The notes under the pieces are model-generated. The model worked only from the letters and a program-made list of their open reading frames with translations. It ran no database searches and was not told the DNA's origin. DNA of 64,000 bases from assembly GCA_963969495.1 (NCBI GenBank), contig OZ018337.1, forward strand, positions 83,488,777 through 83,552,776. Direction: 5' to 3'. Positions 20,301-32,744 of this stretch are shown here, piece by piece. Numbering within the stretch: position 1 is the first letter of the stretch; every line of letters starts with the position of its first letter. The position numbers and the translations under genes were made by a program. Source of the stretch: Ceratothoa steindachneri. Taxonomy: Eukaryota; Arthropoda; Malacostraca; Isopoda; Cymothoidae.

Positions 20301-23300
20301 CAAGACAAATAAAGTAGCTCCAGTTAAAATACTTCAGTTAATGATATATATACAATCAAACACTTTCAATGCCCTTAAGCTAATTATATACACCATTAAT
20401 TTGAAAGGTTCTCGCTCTCTTATAAATTTAAACTTATAGCTATTAGCTAGGCTTTTCATCAATGCAGTTAATTTTCAAACTATCTAATGAAACATCCCTG
20501 TTAGGTAAGTTCTTTTAACCAGACAGTCAATCCTTTAATTTATTTAACCATTTACGTCTTCGTCAATTTCTTTTATTTATCCAGTCAATTGTACTGTTTC
20601 ACTCTGTTGGTCTAGTAGTCCAGTGAATTTCAGCAATCCCTAATCCCTCCTGTCATGTAAGTGAGAAAGAACATTTATATTCATATTACGATAGTAGGAG
20701 TTTAGTACGCCTCCTGCTTTAAGGGGAGTAGAAACCACTTTGAGTAAACCTCGGTCATATTGGCTAGTAGACGAGAGTACTTCAATTTAATGTTTATCGC
20801 TAATCAAATAAGGTCGCGATAAAAATACTTATCAGCAATTGGTGTGTTTACGTGTAGCCTATTTGTTTATTTTTGTCATCGCTGTCGTTGCAATAGGTCT
20901 AGATGCCAACCGGAATAGTCGAGTTTAGCATTGAGACAACGATAGAAAGGTGATAAATGTTTGTTTGACATAGTTAAGTGTTACATTTAAAAATATATGT
21001 TTATTTGGGGATAATTCCTGTGTTTCCTTGTTATTATTACGTGTTGAAGTAGCTCTTTATTAAGAACAAAACAACCGAATTACCACTCTTAGATCAAAGC
21101 CTACTTCATCAAAGAAGTACCTCACGTACCACAAAGCATATTGCGACAAAAGTTGTGTCAGGAATGGAGTGATAAAAAAGGGCATCCTGCTACACTCGCT
21201 ATCTTATTTATGGACTTTAATATCTTATAAATGGATATAATTTGCAATAATTCAGCTTTATCTTATTGATCAACAAAATTCGTGATTTTATGCACATTAA
21301 TTCTGGCAACAATAATTCTTGTAAGTTTCGTTGTTCAAATGGTAAACTTGGGTTAAATTTAAAATGATTAATTCTCATTATTTTAAACAAGATTCAAGCA
21401 AAATGAGAGATATGTAGATTTTTTACCTTGGATAAAGAAATGACAAATATCTCTTCGCTACATCCCTAAATTTGTTTGGTAATTAATCAAAATTTATTTA
21501 CTTTCGACACTCATTTCATTCGGGCAAGATAGATTCCATCTGGATAATGATATTGACGCCTAAATAAGAATGCCAATCACTGGAACGTCACCATTGGAAG
21601 GAAATGTGCAAAAAGAGTGGCGGGACTGAGCTTTGTCCTTCTCCAAAAGACAAGGATGTTTTTGATCCCAAGGGAAGTGTGACCAGTGCCGAGTCAGGAG
21701 AATTTGGGTATAAAACGTCCGACGCCAGTTCCCCCCAAAAAAGACATGTGTTTTTCTCTAAGCGATGAAGGTGGGAGGGGATGGGGGCAGTCTCTAGTGT
21801 TCCGCATGTACATAAGCCCAGATTGAATCAACCACTTTTGAAAGGAGTCCTTGTAATTTGCATTAATACTTGGCCCAACTTTATCTTTTCCTCAAATCGT
21901 CCTAAGACCTCAAAATATTATCTTACGATTCCTAGAATGAAATCTCGCTATCTTGCATGATACCTGGTATTTTCCTTAAGAATCTGTTATTTTATGTCAA
22001 AGTGAAAAAGTATTTAGTTTTGAATCTTAAATATTTAAGATAATTTTCGATGATTATTTAGCGTTCAGTTTTTAAGGTATGAAAAAATATACGATTTTTT
22101 TTTTTAAATATTATAGGAACTTATGAAAATTTATTGACTGCTGCAGCAATTACAGGGCAGATTATATCTTCAAGTACATTAAGAGTTTGAAATGTCAAAA
22201 TTTCCTGTAATATTTTCATAGATAACTTATGAACCTCTTTCACATTTTCATCATAAACCCTTGGCTAAAATTTTAAAGCACGCCTCAAAGGTTTATTATA
22301 TATTCAACATATTTAATCAAACTTTAGAATTGATCATATTATAAATGAGTATGAATGTTAATAACATGTATTTGGTATTATCTATGAATAGTTTGATAAT
22401 CAGTTTGAATCACTTAGTGTTTTACTAAATGGCGTGCAATTTCTAAAAGGATGTTTTCAAAAAGCAGAATTTCACCCATAATATTTTTGTTTCGGCTTAA
22501 ATTTATAATTATTGTCAAAATATGGTAAAATACATGCCACGCCGAATTATGGCTTCAATTTAAGATAAAGTGGAGCCTACTAAGTATTATAATATTTAAC
22601 ATTAAATACGTATATAATAAATTCTTTTACTACAAATCTCTAAATAAATATTCTCAATGGTTCCATAGAATGCGTAATCAATTTGGACAAGGGTGAACAA
22701 ATATTCTTTAATTTTTAACGATGGTAATTTGAGGTAGACAATAATAAATAGCATAAAGCTTCCGTGGATGTAATGATGTGAATAAGCGAGTAATTCTAAA
22801 CGATTTAAGGGTCATTTATGATGAAACACAAAAGTTGGTTAATATAACTGCTGAATCATTTTCATATGAACATAAATGAACGAAGATCAATCGTATTATG
22901 AGAAGAAATTAGATTTTAATGGGCTAGTAGATGCTTTGATAGGTTTAAAAAGAATTTCACAGCTACTGAAATTTAATTACTCTTTAAGGCAATAAATGAT
23001 CCCTCACAATATATTAATGCATTGGAATTTGTTTGTCACTTGACCTGCAACGTTAAAGAGAGACACGCGAGACATGATGCGCTTCTCTGAATTCCATGAC
23101 TAAAGTTTTGAAACCAATTACAATTTTAACAATAAATTGTATATTCCTGCGTTCCCGGCTCGAGAAAATGGAAATGGTTCGCCTGGAATTTGTGTTTACA
23201 CGGATAGACTTTTAAAGATGCGCAGAAGTCTTTACATACACAATTAATTTAATTCACGGAACGAGAAGACATGATGCACCGCATGCTTGAAATCCCTCTT

Positions 23301-25440
23301 CCCACCACCCGTCTACCTCTACATCATCTTAAAGTCAATTTGGCCCTTCCTTCTTCGCCCACAGGAGACTAATTTGGAAGCCTCTTTTCCATTATTACTT
23401 AACAGTAATCATTAATATTTATTTCTCTTCACTTTAGGTTGTAAGGCTTAATAATTATCAATTCATGAAATAAGTAAGGCAGCAGTTTCAACAGTCAAGC
23501 GATGATATTCAGTGCCAAAGGAATTAAAGGATTTTTAATACCATCTTTCATAAGTTATGATTTCATATGAATCATTATATTTATATCGTCTTATCAATAA
23601 TTTCAAATGAAATAATTTAGAGTAATTGTATAAATAAATTCAGCTTACTCCAAGTTTACCCTGATCAATCAATGCCCTCGTTGGTTTCGGAGATAAATAA
23701 AACCAAATACTAGTTCCTACTGGCAAACAATTTCAGTTTAGTTTTAGTCGTCCCTATATGTTCAACCTCACTGGAAATTAAATCATTGATAGTGGAATTT
23801 TTGAGTAAATTTCAACGACTTAGTGAAAAACAATTATTCAATTGACGAATTAATAAAAAACATAATTAAAAAAATACGTTTAATTTGGCATGCCGTTAAT
23901 ACATAATGGGAAATGGTAAAAGAAATCAGCAGAAATTAAAATTGGTTTAAAGAGTTAAGTTGGGTTTGGGTATGAGGAAGTATGCATGACATTTATGCCC
24001 TTTAATAAAGTTGTAAAAGAAAACCTTTTAAAGTATCACCTAATCAAAACGTAATTGAATCTTTTGTTGAACTTACTATAGTGATTAATGATAAATGATG
24101 ATGAAGATTATTATGAAACTACTTTGAGAACAAATAGAGATTGTTTGCGTTATAGTCAAATCGGTTCTTAAGAAAGCATTTGCCTCCCATCAAACGGAGG
24201 CAAACAATAAGACTATCCCGTAAACTAGAAAACAAATGCTTGCTTAGGAACATAGCAAACATATTATAATTTCTATCGTAAATTCGATCTTAGACAAACC
24301 CAAATCATTTTAACTAATGCATTCATATTTTTCCTTAAAATTTACATTACTCGAGGCCTTCGACGCCTGAAATGTTTGCAATATCTTACTAAATCAACGT
24401 AGTGAATATAAATAAATTTAAAATTCGTGGAGGTTAACGAACTTTATTACGTCATAACTAGGTCTAAATCCTCAATTACATAGGTAACTTGTGTTTATTA
24501 TAAAGTATATAATACTTTGAAGTATTTGAAATTTTGAGGCGAATTGTAAATTGCTTGATATTAATATTTCAGGGACGGTAGGATGCAGATGATGGATATT
24601 GATTTATTTTGATAACTCGGGCATTAATTTCCGGGATTTGGGCCTGGTCCTTTTTATTAAGCTCTATTAACGTTGCAGAGGACATTCCGATTTCATGTGA
24701 TACTATGAAATTATTTGGAAAATATATAAAGAAACAAGATTTTTGCTTCCCAGTTGACGAAGTTCAATGAAGCAGGAAAAGTAAAGAATTTAGTGCTAAT
24801 AAAATTTCAATCATTTAATTCTCGGTTTTAATTCAAAAAGACAAAAAATATTTAATAATTATGGAAGAAAGGTTATACGCAATATATTCAGCTTCGTAAC
24901 GGAACAATTACTTATGGTTTGAAGAGAAAACGCGTAAATTAAGCGTGAAGGAATTTTACAATATCATTACAGAAATACACTTCAACAAAATGGAAAAGAC
25001 CCTTCGCGCCCACACGAAGGTACATCCATATGACTTGCAACATCTAGACCACCAATACCACATAGCCTCACTCTTTCATACACATATAATGTAACCTTCT
25101 TCCATCTAAAGTAAATAAATCTCTTAATCTAATGAAACAAATGTTTTAACATTGTACATATACAAATACCTGCGAATTACTAATAAATCCACTATTTGAC
25201 TCTTACTCGATTATTAGTTTCAATAATCAGTGATATAAAAGAGGGAAAAGATGGAACACGACACACCTTTAATTTTTAATTTTGAAATGTATCTCTCAGA
25301 CGTCGAACCTCAAAAGGGAGCCTGAGGCTGGTTACTTTAACCCTACATCGTTGTTTATGCGTTGTAAGCAAACACAACATGTTTTCAATGCATCACGATA
25401 AAAAATGAAGAATATTGTCTACAAAATAAGTGTTGTGATC
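17305..25440. other. 8 kb of AT-rich DNA without a recognisable gene
   Basis: I see no conserved protein motif, RNA gene or mobile element end. Short frames such as 18945-19145 carry no motif. Three GC-richer patches stand out (about 19480-19680, 21590-21840 and 23030-23350). The second contains a TATAAAA box at 21712-21718 but no downstream open frame. The stretch may be ancient decayed repeats, introns or intergenic host DNA. Confidence 0.5.
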
Positions 25441-25445
25441 TAGTA

Positions 25446-26530
25446 TTGTTTAAAAAAGAATTCAAGGATTTCAACCTGTATCTTGCTTATGGTGTTTTGT
25501 TACCAGCTGATCATAAGGGAGCCTTAGAAGCAGTAGGAATGACAATGCTAGACATCGGATATTGTGAGGCCGCTATGGGAGGTGTCATTCATTTGATTAG
25601 ATGCAAGGTGATTTTAGGCAGACACATTCCCGTGATCCCAAATGGAACCAGGGCACATCAGGTCATAGCTTGCCTAAAATCCTCTTGTTACTGTTGGAAT
25701 ATTATAACACTGTCTCCAAACACAACAATAAGAGCAGAACTCTTTGGTGATTGACTTTCAGCACAATTTGCCAAAAAGATTCTGACACTAGGAAATGACA
25801 AAGTACCTCTTGATGCTGATAGTGGAATAGAAATATTTCCTGTCTGCATAGTTATTAATAATATTGATAATATCAAAGTAAAGACATTACACAATCTTAA
25901 ACAAAAACTAAAAAAATAAAACAGGCTGAGTATAAGAGCTATATTAGCTCCAAAGAAAAACACTCAGCAGAATCAATAAATATGTACTTTTTCTTATCTC
26001 AAAACGTCAACAAATTTACCAGTTAGTTGATACAACTTGGGATCAAGATCAAATTCTCGATTATTCTACAGAGTTCCTAAACTCTCTAAAACCTCTGGAA
26101 ATATTTCCTCACAAACATTAATTAAACGTAGGTAAATCGAAATAATGTTGATGCGCAATTTGGAGCTCCCCAAAAACTTTGTAATGGCACTTGGCTGGTG
26201 GTAAAGAATTTCATGTCATATATCATAGAGGTAAATATTCTTACTGGGAGTGGAAAAATAGAAGAGTATTCATTCACAGAATACCCCTAAATCAATCAGG
26301 ATCAGAATTGCCATTTATATTCAGAAGAATACCTTTCCCAATCCGTGTAAAGTTTTCAATATGAATTTTTAAAAAATCGTAAAGTAACACTATTTTAATG
26401 GCATAGTTGTAATTAGAGGAACCCTGTTTCACTTATAGTCAAGCAGAGCTTAATTGCTCGAGATTTAGAAGCAAAATTAATCTGGTTGTCTCTGATCCAC
26501 AAGGAAAAACTATAATAGGAGAAAAATAAG
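25446..26530 (+). pseudogene. Helitron helicase (PIF1-like), C-terminal part
   Basis: The open frame 25446-25754 and frames after it follow the Helitron Rep-helicase C-terminus in order: HKGALEAVGMTMLDI after the Walker B region, a degraded motif III, LGRHIPVIPNGTRAHQV and ACLKSS, then TTIRAELFGD. Frames after that show KILTLGNDKVPLDADSG and RAILAPKKNT. Next come DYSTEFLNSLKPLEIFPHK, RRVFIHRIPLNQSGSELPF and FRRIPFPIRVKF, and finally a motif VI region (SQAELNCSRF) and VSDPQGKTIIGEK. The helicase unwinds DNA during rolling-circle transposition. The N-terminal Rep (HUH) domain is absent. Several stops and frame changes make it a relic. A genuine Helitron 3' end follows 50 bp later. Confidence 0.85.
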
Positions 26531-26576
26531 GGTAAAAGATCAAATCCGTCTTACTTTATTTCAGAACGCAGATTTT

Positions 26577-26604
26577 ACCCGGGCAACGACGGGTATTCTG
26601 CTAG
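26577..26604 (+). mobile_element. Helitron 3' terminus
   Basis: A short hairpin (ACCCGGGCAACGACGGGT, 26577-26594, stem ACCCG/CGGGT) is followed six bases later by CTAG at 26601-26604. A GC hairpin just before a terminal CTRR is the known Helitron 3' signature, and it sits directly downstream of the helicase. The base after CTAG is A, not the expected T. Confidence 0.85.
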
Positions 26605-26612
26605 ATTATATA

Positions 26613-26651
<39 letters not shown>

Positions 26652-26671
26652 TATATAGATAATCTAGCAGA
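26597..26671. repeat. AT-rich palindrome straddling the Helitron end
   Basis: TCTGCTAGATT (26597-26607) is repeated inverted as AATCTAGCAGA (26661-26671), with an (AT)n core between. The whole can fold as a 75-base cruciform. Confidence 0.85.
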
Positions 26672-29320
26672 TTATATATATACTCTCAAGATAGAATAGT
26701 TGAAATTATTTTCCGGATTAATATGAAGTTATAATTGAATTTCAAAGATTTCAGAGTTCAGTTTATTTATGTCTAATTATAATCCTGCATTTTCATATAT
26801 CTTTTTTATGACAATTTTAACTGAATTTCTTTTTATATAAAGTCTTTATTCTTTGTAAACATGTAAGATTTTAAGAATGTTATACAGCTATAAATGTTAA
26901 AAAATTCCAGTCGATAGATATCACCTCACTCTTTTACCACACTTGCTTGTAAGGGGAATTTAAACTAACCTAGCTAACTAGTTTTTTCTAGTTAAAAGCA
27001 GTTAGTAATTAAGGGAGACCTTTCATAGATGTCTTTTTATAAACAAATGTATATATTTCAAGAACATTCTCGGCCACCATCACAAGGCATTGAAAAATCT
27101 ATAAAACTTTACCATCCAACTTTCAATTTCTGATACCACTTTGATCAAGTAGATTTCCCGTGTGGTTCGCCTCTTTCGTTGTAACGCACAATGAAGCCTT
27201 GGGATAATATTTTTCTTTTGCTTTGTACTTTCTTGAGCCGGTCTTTCTTATCATTTTTATGGATCTTTACCTTTAACGAAATAGTTGGGCCTTTTTCAGC
27301 ATAAATTTGAAACATGAGTCCGGGCTTCCGTTTTCAAACAAATAAATAAAACAAATATGTCATTTATTTGTACCTTTATGGAGCCATAAAAGCTCATACA
27401 TGGTGAGTCTTATTGTGTATAAGAATAGTTTAGGGGCAACTCCTCTAATATTTTTAAGCTAATTTAAGTTTATTTTACTAAATATTCCTCAAATTTCTTA
27501 TTCCTTGAAGTGACAAAACAAAGGGGCTCCCCAAATACCGCTGAAAGGAGTGACATGATAAACGAGTGAAATATAAAAGTCTGAAATTAATAATTCAAAA
27601 AAGATTTCAAAAGTTATAAATATTATAATTAAAATTGTGGCAATGGGTCAGGTTAGTTCAGACTTGGCCTAATTTTGGCCTCATTGAGAGCCTGAGAATG
27701 TTCCTCTTGGCATAGTGAGATTGTGGATTTGATTTATACCTGATAGAACCAACAAAGTTATGGTAAATCTCACTCCACGATGTGTAGCACAGCCATAAAG
27801 GTCTGACCTACCACACGTATTTTTAAGAGGGATTTATTTTCACCCTATATAAATTATCCATTTTTTATTTTCTTTAAAAGTTAAAATAGATAAATTTTAT
27901 AATTGTTATGCTAATAATCTTGTCCTTCCTTGGAACTTTACCTGCAAATCTCTCTCTTGTCCTATTTTACCCCTTTTGCTGTTACTATATAGAAACTCAC
28001 CCAATAAATATAATAGTTCTTTACTTTATTACTCTCTCTCTTACTCTTTCTCTTCTTTACTCAGAGTAGGATATGAGGCTCTGATCCATTGGGAAGCGAA
28101 AGAATCTGATAATCCTTCCCAGAAATTCAGTGTCATGTGATCCAATGAATCCACAGGTGAGAAAAATCCACGAGACCTTAAACCTCCCCCCTTACTAATC
28201 ATCTCAAAGTGTTGGATATTTAGAGTCCATTGGATTATTTGGTCTTTTGAATTCCTTCGGACCTCATATTTTACCTGTTAACTAAATTCAAATTTATAGA
28301 TATATCCGTAATTTTCAGCAACAATTCTTATGAGAAGAATTTATACATAAAATAATTAGACTCAGGAATCATTGCGGTTGATAACTAGATGAAGTATTTA
28401 CATTCATAAAAATACCTCCCTCATTTTCATGTATTCAAATTCTAGGCATCTTTTCCAGTCACATTCTCGTACATCAACGCTAAAATCTTTCCCTTTATCT
28501 CCATAATAAGTATTTGTCTGCTTAATTGCAAAAAGGTGGTTTTAGGATGAAGCAGAATATTATTATTTTGTCGATTTTAAAATTTTCATAATTAATAGTT
28601 TGTTAAAATATCTCAATCCCATAAATCTTCTAGAAATGAAACCTTTTGAAGGGAGATTTAATCCTATTATTATTTTTTAGCCATCGTTTTCTTTTTCAGC
28701 CTTTCAGAATATTACAAAATCTGCTTAATGAACACGATTATGGGATCATTAGTGCATTAGTTTACGTAATATACCGTAAAGCAACAAATTGCATTTCTTA
28801 TTAATATATATATATATATATATGAATATTTTCATTCAAGCTCTGATTAATCTATTAAGAAACATGTAGTTTTCTCAAATCATTAGGGCATATCGCCTTC
28901 GGAGTACTCGAGTCCATCACAATAAACTTAATTTTATTACCTTTATTGAATTTATTATATGATTTGTAAAATGAAGACACTTTTACCTTATAAAGCGCAT
29001 ACTGATTTCAGGATTTCATATATTTTAATAGCTTTCGATTTATATTGAACACATCCATTAGAATCCTGAGCAACTTATTCATTAACAAGCCCAATGAATC
29101 ACACAAAAGTCAAGGTCTACCAAGATTTTAGGCTAAGGCTGTACCGGCTATTTCAAATATCCTGTTACACTTGTTACGACGTTCTCAACAATGGGCACAA
29201 AAATAGATTTGATTTAGTAAGAAAGTTTTTTATGTTTAACATAAATGTGTGTGTATACATTGTTGTAGTAATCAATAGGGCCGCCCCGGTCGGCAAGCTA
29301 AACTAAATGCTAGAACTGAA
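26672..29320. other. AT-rich DNA without a recognisable gene
   Basis: No gene is recognised. An (AT)n microsatellite lies at 28803-28823. The stretch 27940-28110 has AATAAA followed by a CT-rich tract and resembles an LTR end, but no partner or coding region supports it. Confidence 0.5.
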
Positions 29321-29329
29321 GGCCAAACC

Positions 29330-30050
29330 CATGCTGGCCCACTCGTGATTGACCAAGCTTGTTCACTTTGCTATGGTGAATTTTGCAGAAATTTCCTTCG
29401 ACTTGCGCCTACTAGCTATAGTCGATGGAATTGAGGTCTGTCGAATGCACCGGCCAAAAAGTCCCTAGAGCATAAAAAGTTTTTGTTTGACCCCAACTAC
29501 TCTTGCACTGGCTTGGCTGTGTAAGTCAATGGACCGTCCGGTTGAAAGACGTAGTTTTCCTTCTTTGTCATCAGTTTCTCTAAGGGCATGACTTCCGTTG
29601 CCAATATGTCTCCGTAAACAACAGCAAACCACACCACTGGCATCTTCTCGCTATTCTATACTACGACTCCTAGCTTGCTAATGGATGGTGGCCCGTATCG
29701 GACCTTGTTGACATGATGTCTGATGCTTAGCGGCCAAAAGTGCTTCGAGCATGATAAGTTTATGTTCGACCCCAACAACTCTTGCACTGGCTTGGCTGTG
29801 TAAGTCAATGGACCGTCCTGTTGAAATACGTAGTTTTCCTTCTTTTTCATCAGTTTCTCCAAGGGCATGACTTCCGTTGCCAATATGTCTCCGTAAACAA
29901 CAGCAAACCACACCGCTGGCATATTCTCGCCATTCTAAGCTACGTCTCCTTGTTTGTTCATGGATGGTGGGCACTTGGTCGTTGACCCGTAACGGACTTC
30001 GTTGGCGTGTTGGATGATGCTTAGCAGGGCGTCAGAGGAAGCGTGAAAGA
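29330..30050 (-). pseudogene. mariner transposase relic with internal tandem duplication
   Basis: Minus-strand frames (29974-29678, 29922-29656) encode part of a mariner-type transposase: KCPPSMNKQGDVA, then VWFAVVYGDILATEVMPLEK, then the catalytic YVFQQDGPLTYTAKPVQE. The segment occurs twice in tandem, at about 29735-30005 and 29475-29730. The second copy has changes such as QPDG for QQDG and a stop after PVQE. The order is therefore partial transposase, jump back, partial transposase. Upstream, SSDALLSII...NEVRYGS links to the first copy. No inverted terminal repeats were found. Confidence 0.75.
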
Positions 30051-30257
30051 GAGTGTGATTTTTTTAAACAGTAAGAATGTCAGAGAGGGACAAAGTTTCA
30101 TCTCTCGATGGAAAAAATCATACATTTCGTATTTTAGAGGACTTAATGCAGAAGATACATGCAAATATATCAGAGATATTTACAGTTACCTCCCACCATA
30201 AGAATATCACCATATTCCTAGTGGCTTAAAATCTATTTTATAAAAATTCTTATACAT

Positions 30258-30503
30258 GTGCGCAATATAGCCTTAAATTGTCACAATCTAGTTTTATTTA
30301 ACCAGAGAAGAGACATCTCTCAGATAAATATATTTGCTGGACGAATAATGCTGGGTGAACGTAAGAGTTTAATGAAAATATATAAAGAATCAGTCTCTAA
30401 ACCTTATGGCTACCTGCTCTGCGACTTTAGCCCGATAACACTGCACGATTTTCCTTACGAACCTGTATATTTTCAAACGAAGTCGAAACCGTATATCTTT
30501 TAG
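30258..30503 (+). pseudogene. short domain of the repeat-associated YGYLL type
   Basis: An 81-residue frame contains GRIMLGERKSLMKIYKESV and KPYGYLLCDFSP, then a Phe/Pro-rich end. I recall similar small proteins (a helix ending in an aliphatic YGYLL-D motif, then an FP rich tail) as repeated sequences near Maverick/Polinton genes in invertebrates; that is memory, not a search. Its place 1.2 kb upstream of the Polinton integrase and on the same strand fits. The function is unknown. Confidence 0.35.
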
Positions 30504-31695
30504 AATGAACCATAAAATGAAAACATATGCTTATCTCTTCCATGCCTTCCCTACACTCTCTAAAAAGATGAAAAAATCAATCATAAGAAGCATGGATAGT
30601 GCTTTGGTCAAATGTGTCTTAATCTAATGAAAGGTAATTTTCCATTGACAGCATCTCAGAATCCAAAGATATAACCATTCAGACAGTTAATAAAAATATG
30701 TTAGCTCGAAAGCCAAGTTTTATACGTTCAAAGAAAAATATAATTAATCAGCATGGAGGATCGTTTCTACCAATCTTATTCCCTGTTCTAACACATTTTC
30801 TCTCCAAGCTTCTAACATAAGAAAAAAATTATTGTTTATCTCGAAAAAGGGAAAGAGCTACGCTCAAACTTAATACCATCTCAAGAAAGACTTTTATCTT
30901 TCGAGATAGTAGGAATCGAAGTAAGTTAACTAAAGTTATTGTATGTCCCATTTGAATAAGGTGGGCTTCTATATGTAATTTTGATAAGTCCTAGACATTG
31001 TGCCCACTCGAGTGGCAGCTGGCAGGACTTCCCCCCTTTGGTACCAAATGAGGCCTTTTCCTTTTGTTGTTGTTTTCGCGAATACTTTTTGTTCGATTTT
31101 ACATTGAATTGTTTTTTCTTTTTAAGGGATGTTGTTTTCTTTAAATATAATTGTCTGAGTGTTTCATATTTTGATTGATAGTATTCATAAGATAGGACTA
31201 ATTGTATATAAATAAGTAACTAGATCTTTTGTAAATATTTACCCCATATTCTTTGGTAAGTAAAGGACTGTACATACAATCCCTTTTATTTCTCCCTCGC
31301 TTTCTCACGTCCGAATAAGTGTAGGAAGCGAGGTTAGTCGACTGGGGTTAGAGTCTAGATTTTCGGCCCACTACAGAGTGTCACTCGCTTAAGTCATTAA
31401 GATTTGTAAGAAAAAAGTTTAAGTTTACCCAAGATACAAATAATATTTCATCAAAGCACAATTCTTTGATAAATATGTTTATTTAAATACTGGAACATAC
31501 AAAAAAAACTTCTGATATTAATTTAATCCATCTCTTTTTAAGCAGAGAGTCATTAAATGTGTACAAAGAAATAATGTTGCGAACATGTATGAAATTCTAA
31601 TTGAAATTATCTATTTTAAACTAGATGTAGAGTAAAATTACATTTTATATAAGAGTGTAAGCTAGTCAGATATTCAGTTAGAAAAAAACCGTCGA
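30504..31695. other. AT-rich DNA without a recognisable gene; possible solo LTR
   Basis: No gene is recognised. The stretch 30980-31320 has a GC-richer start, a TATATAAATA box near 31205 and a CT-rich end, which is LTR-like. There are no target duplications or coding region to prove it. Confidence 0.4.
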
Positions 31696-31699
31696 TTGT

Positions 31700-32700
31700 T
31701 ATGCTTTTATACATCTTCGAGTCTACCATCATCTTTTGGTGGGGTAAATCGCCTTCACCAATCTGTTAAAATGATTGCCAAAAGATCTGATGTGGAAAGC
31801 TTTCCATTCGAAAAAGATTCAAGGCACTACAGAAATTCGGTAACTAGAGTTAACTGTGATGTCCAAATAGGAAAGGTTTAATTATGGTGTACGCTACATA
31901 CTTTTTGTAATTGACATATATTCTAGATATCTCTGGGTAATTTCTATAAAGCAGAAGACAGACCAGGTAGTGTCAAATGCTGTAAGAAATCTCATTGAAG
32001 AATCCATATGGATTTCAGGTTATATATGTTCTGATGATGAAGGAGATTTTAGAGGAAATATAATGAAACGTTTATTAAGCGAATGTAAGATTAACATTCA
32101 TCATGTTTACTCCCTAAACAAAGCTAGTCTTGTAGAGCGGGTACAAAGAACAATAAAAGAAAGACTTTTCAGTTACTTTACTTTTATTAATACCTGGAAA
32201 TACATCGATGTATTATGTAGATGATTTTGCAAATGCTTATAATAATTGTAGACAAAAATTGATTGGGTTTACACCGTTTAAAGTTATACACGATGTTGCT
32301 CTATTGAAACGGAGAGCTGAAGTTAAATAAAGAAATTTCTATATAAGATAGCTGATTATGTTTGAATCTCACGCGTTTCCAGTACGAAATAGGGTGGAGT
32401 GAGAAAAATAACAAGATATATATAATTTCAATTGTATTGCCCTGTATTATATTGAAGATTTAAATGGAGAACATATTAAAGGTGAGGTTTATTTCAAAGA
32501 AGTACAGAAAGTAAAATTTGACTCCCGTAAGAAATAGATAGTGGAGAGGATACTAAATTTAGCTTGTTTTTATATGCCCTTTCGCTTTGAAAGAGCATGG
32601 AAAAACAAGTTATATTTAGTAAAATGGCGAGAGGTCTCAGACTCGTTTAACTCATATATCAAGGCATGTGATATTTCCCTAAATTATTGAGCAAATACAT
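31700..32700 (+). pseudogene. Polinton integrase with chromodomain
   Basis: The N-terminal SSFGGVNRLHQSVK is at about 31720-31770. A deletion near 31870 removes the part that normally carries the first catalytic Asp. The core resumes with GVRYILFVIDIYSRYLWV and continues through the open frame 31970-32224. That frame holds SDDEGDFRGN (second Asp) and KASLVERVQRTIKERL (Glu). After a frameshift come a YNNCRQKLIGFTPFKVIHD stretch and IEDLNGEHIKGEVYFKEVQK. A C-terminal chromodomain-like YLVKWREVSDSFNSYIKACD (near 32610-32670) ends the gene. The enzyme would insert the element. The missing first Asp and the stops make it inactive. Confidence 0.85.
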
Positions 32701-32744
32701 TCCTAAAATTATATAAAGGTGGGAGATGTGGAAGGGTTTATATC

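Noticed and set aside
29094..29306. 70-residue open frame next to the mariner relic
   Set aside because: No transposase motif and on the opposite strand to the mariner reading.
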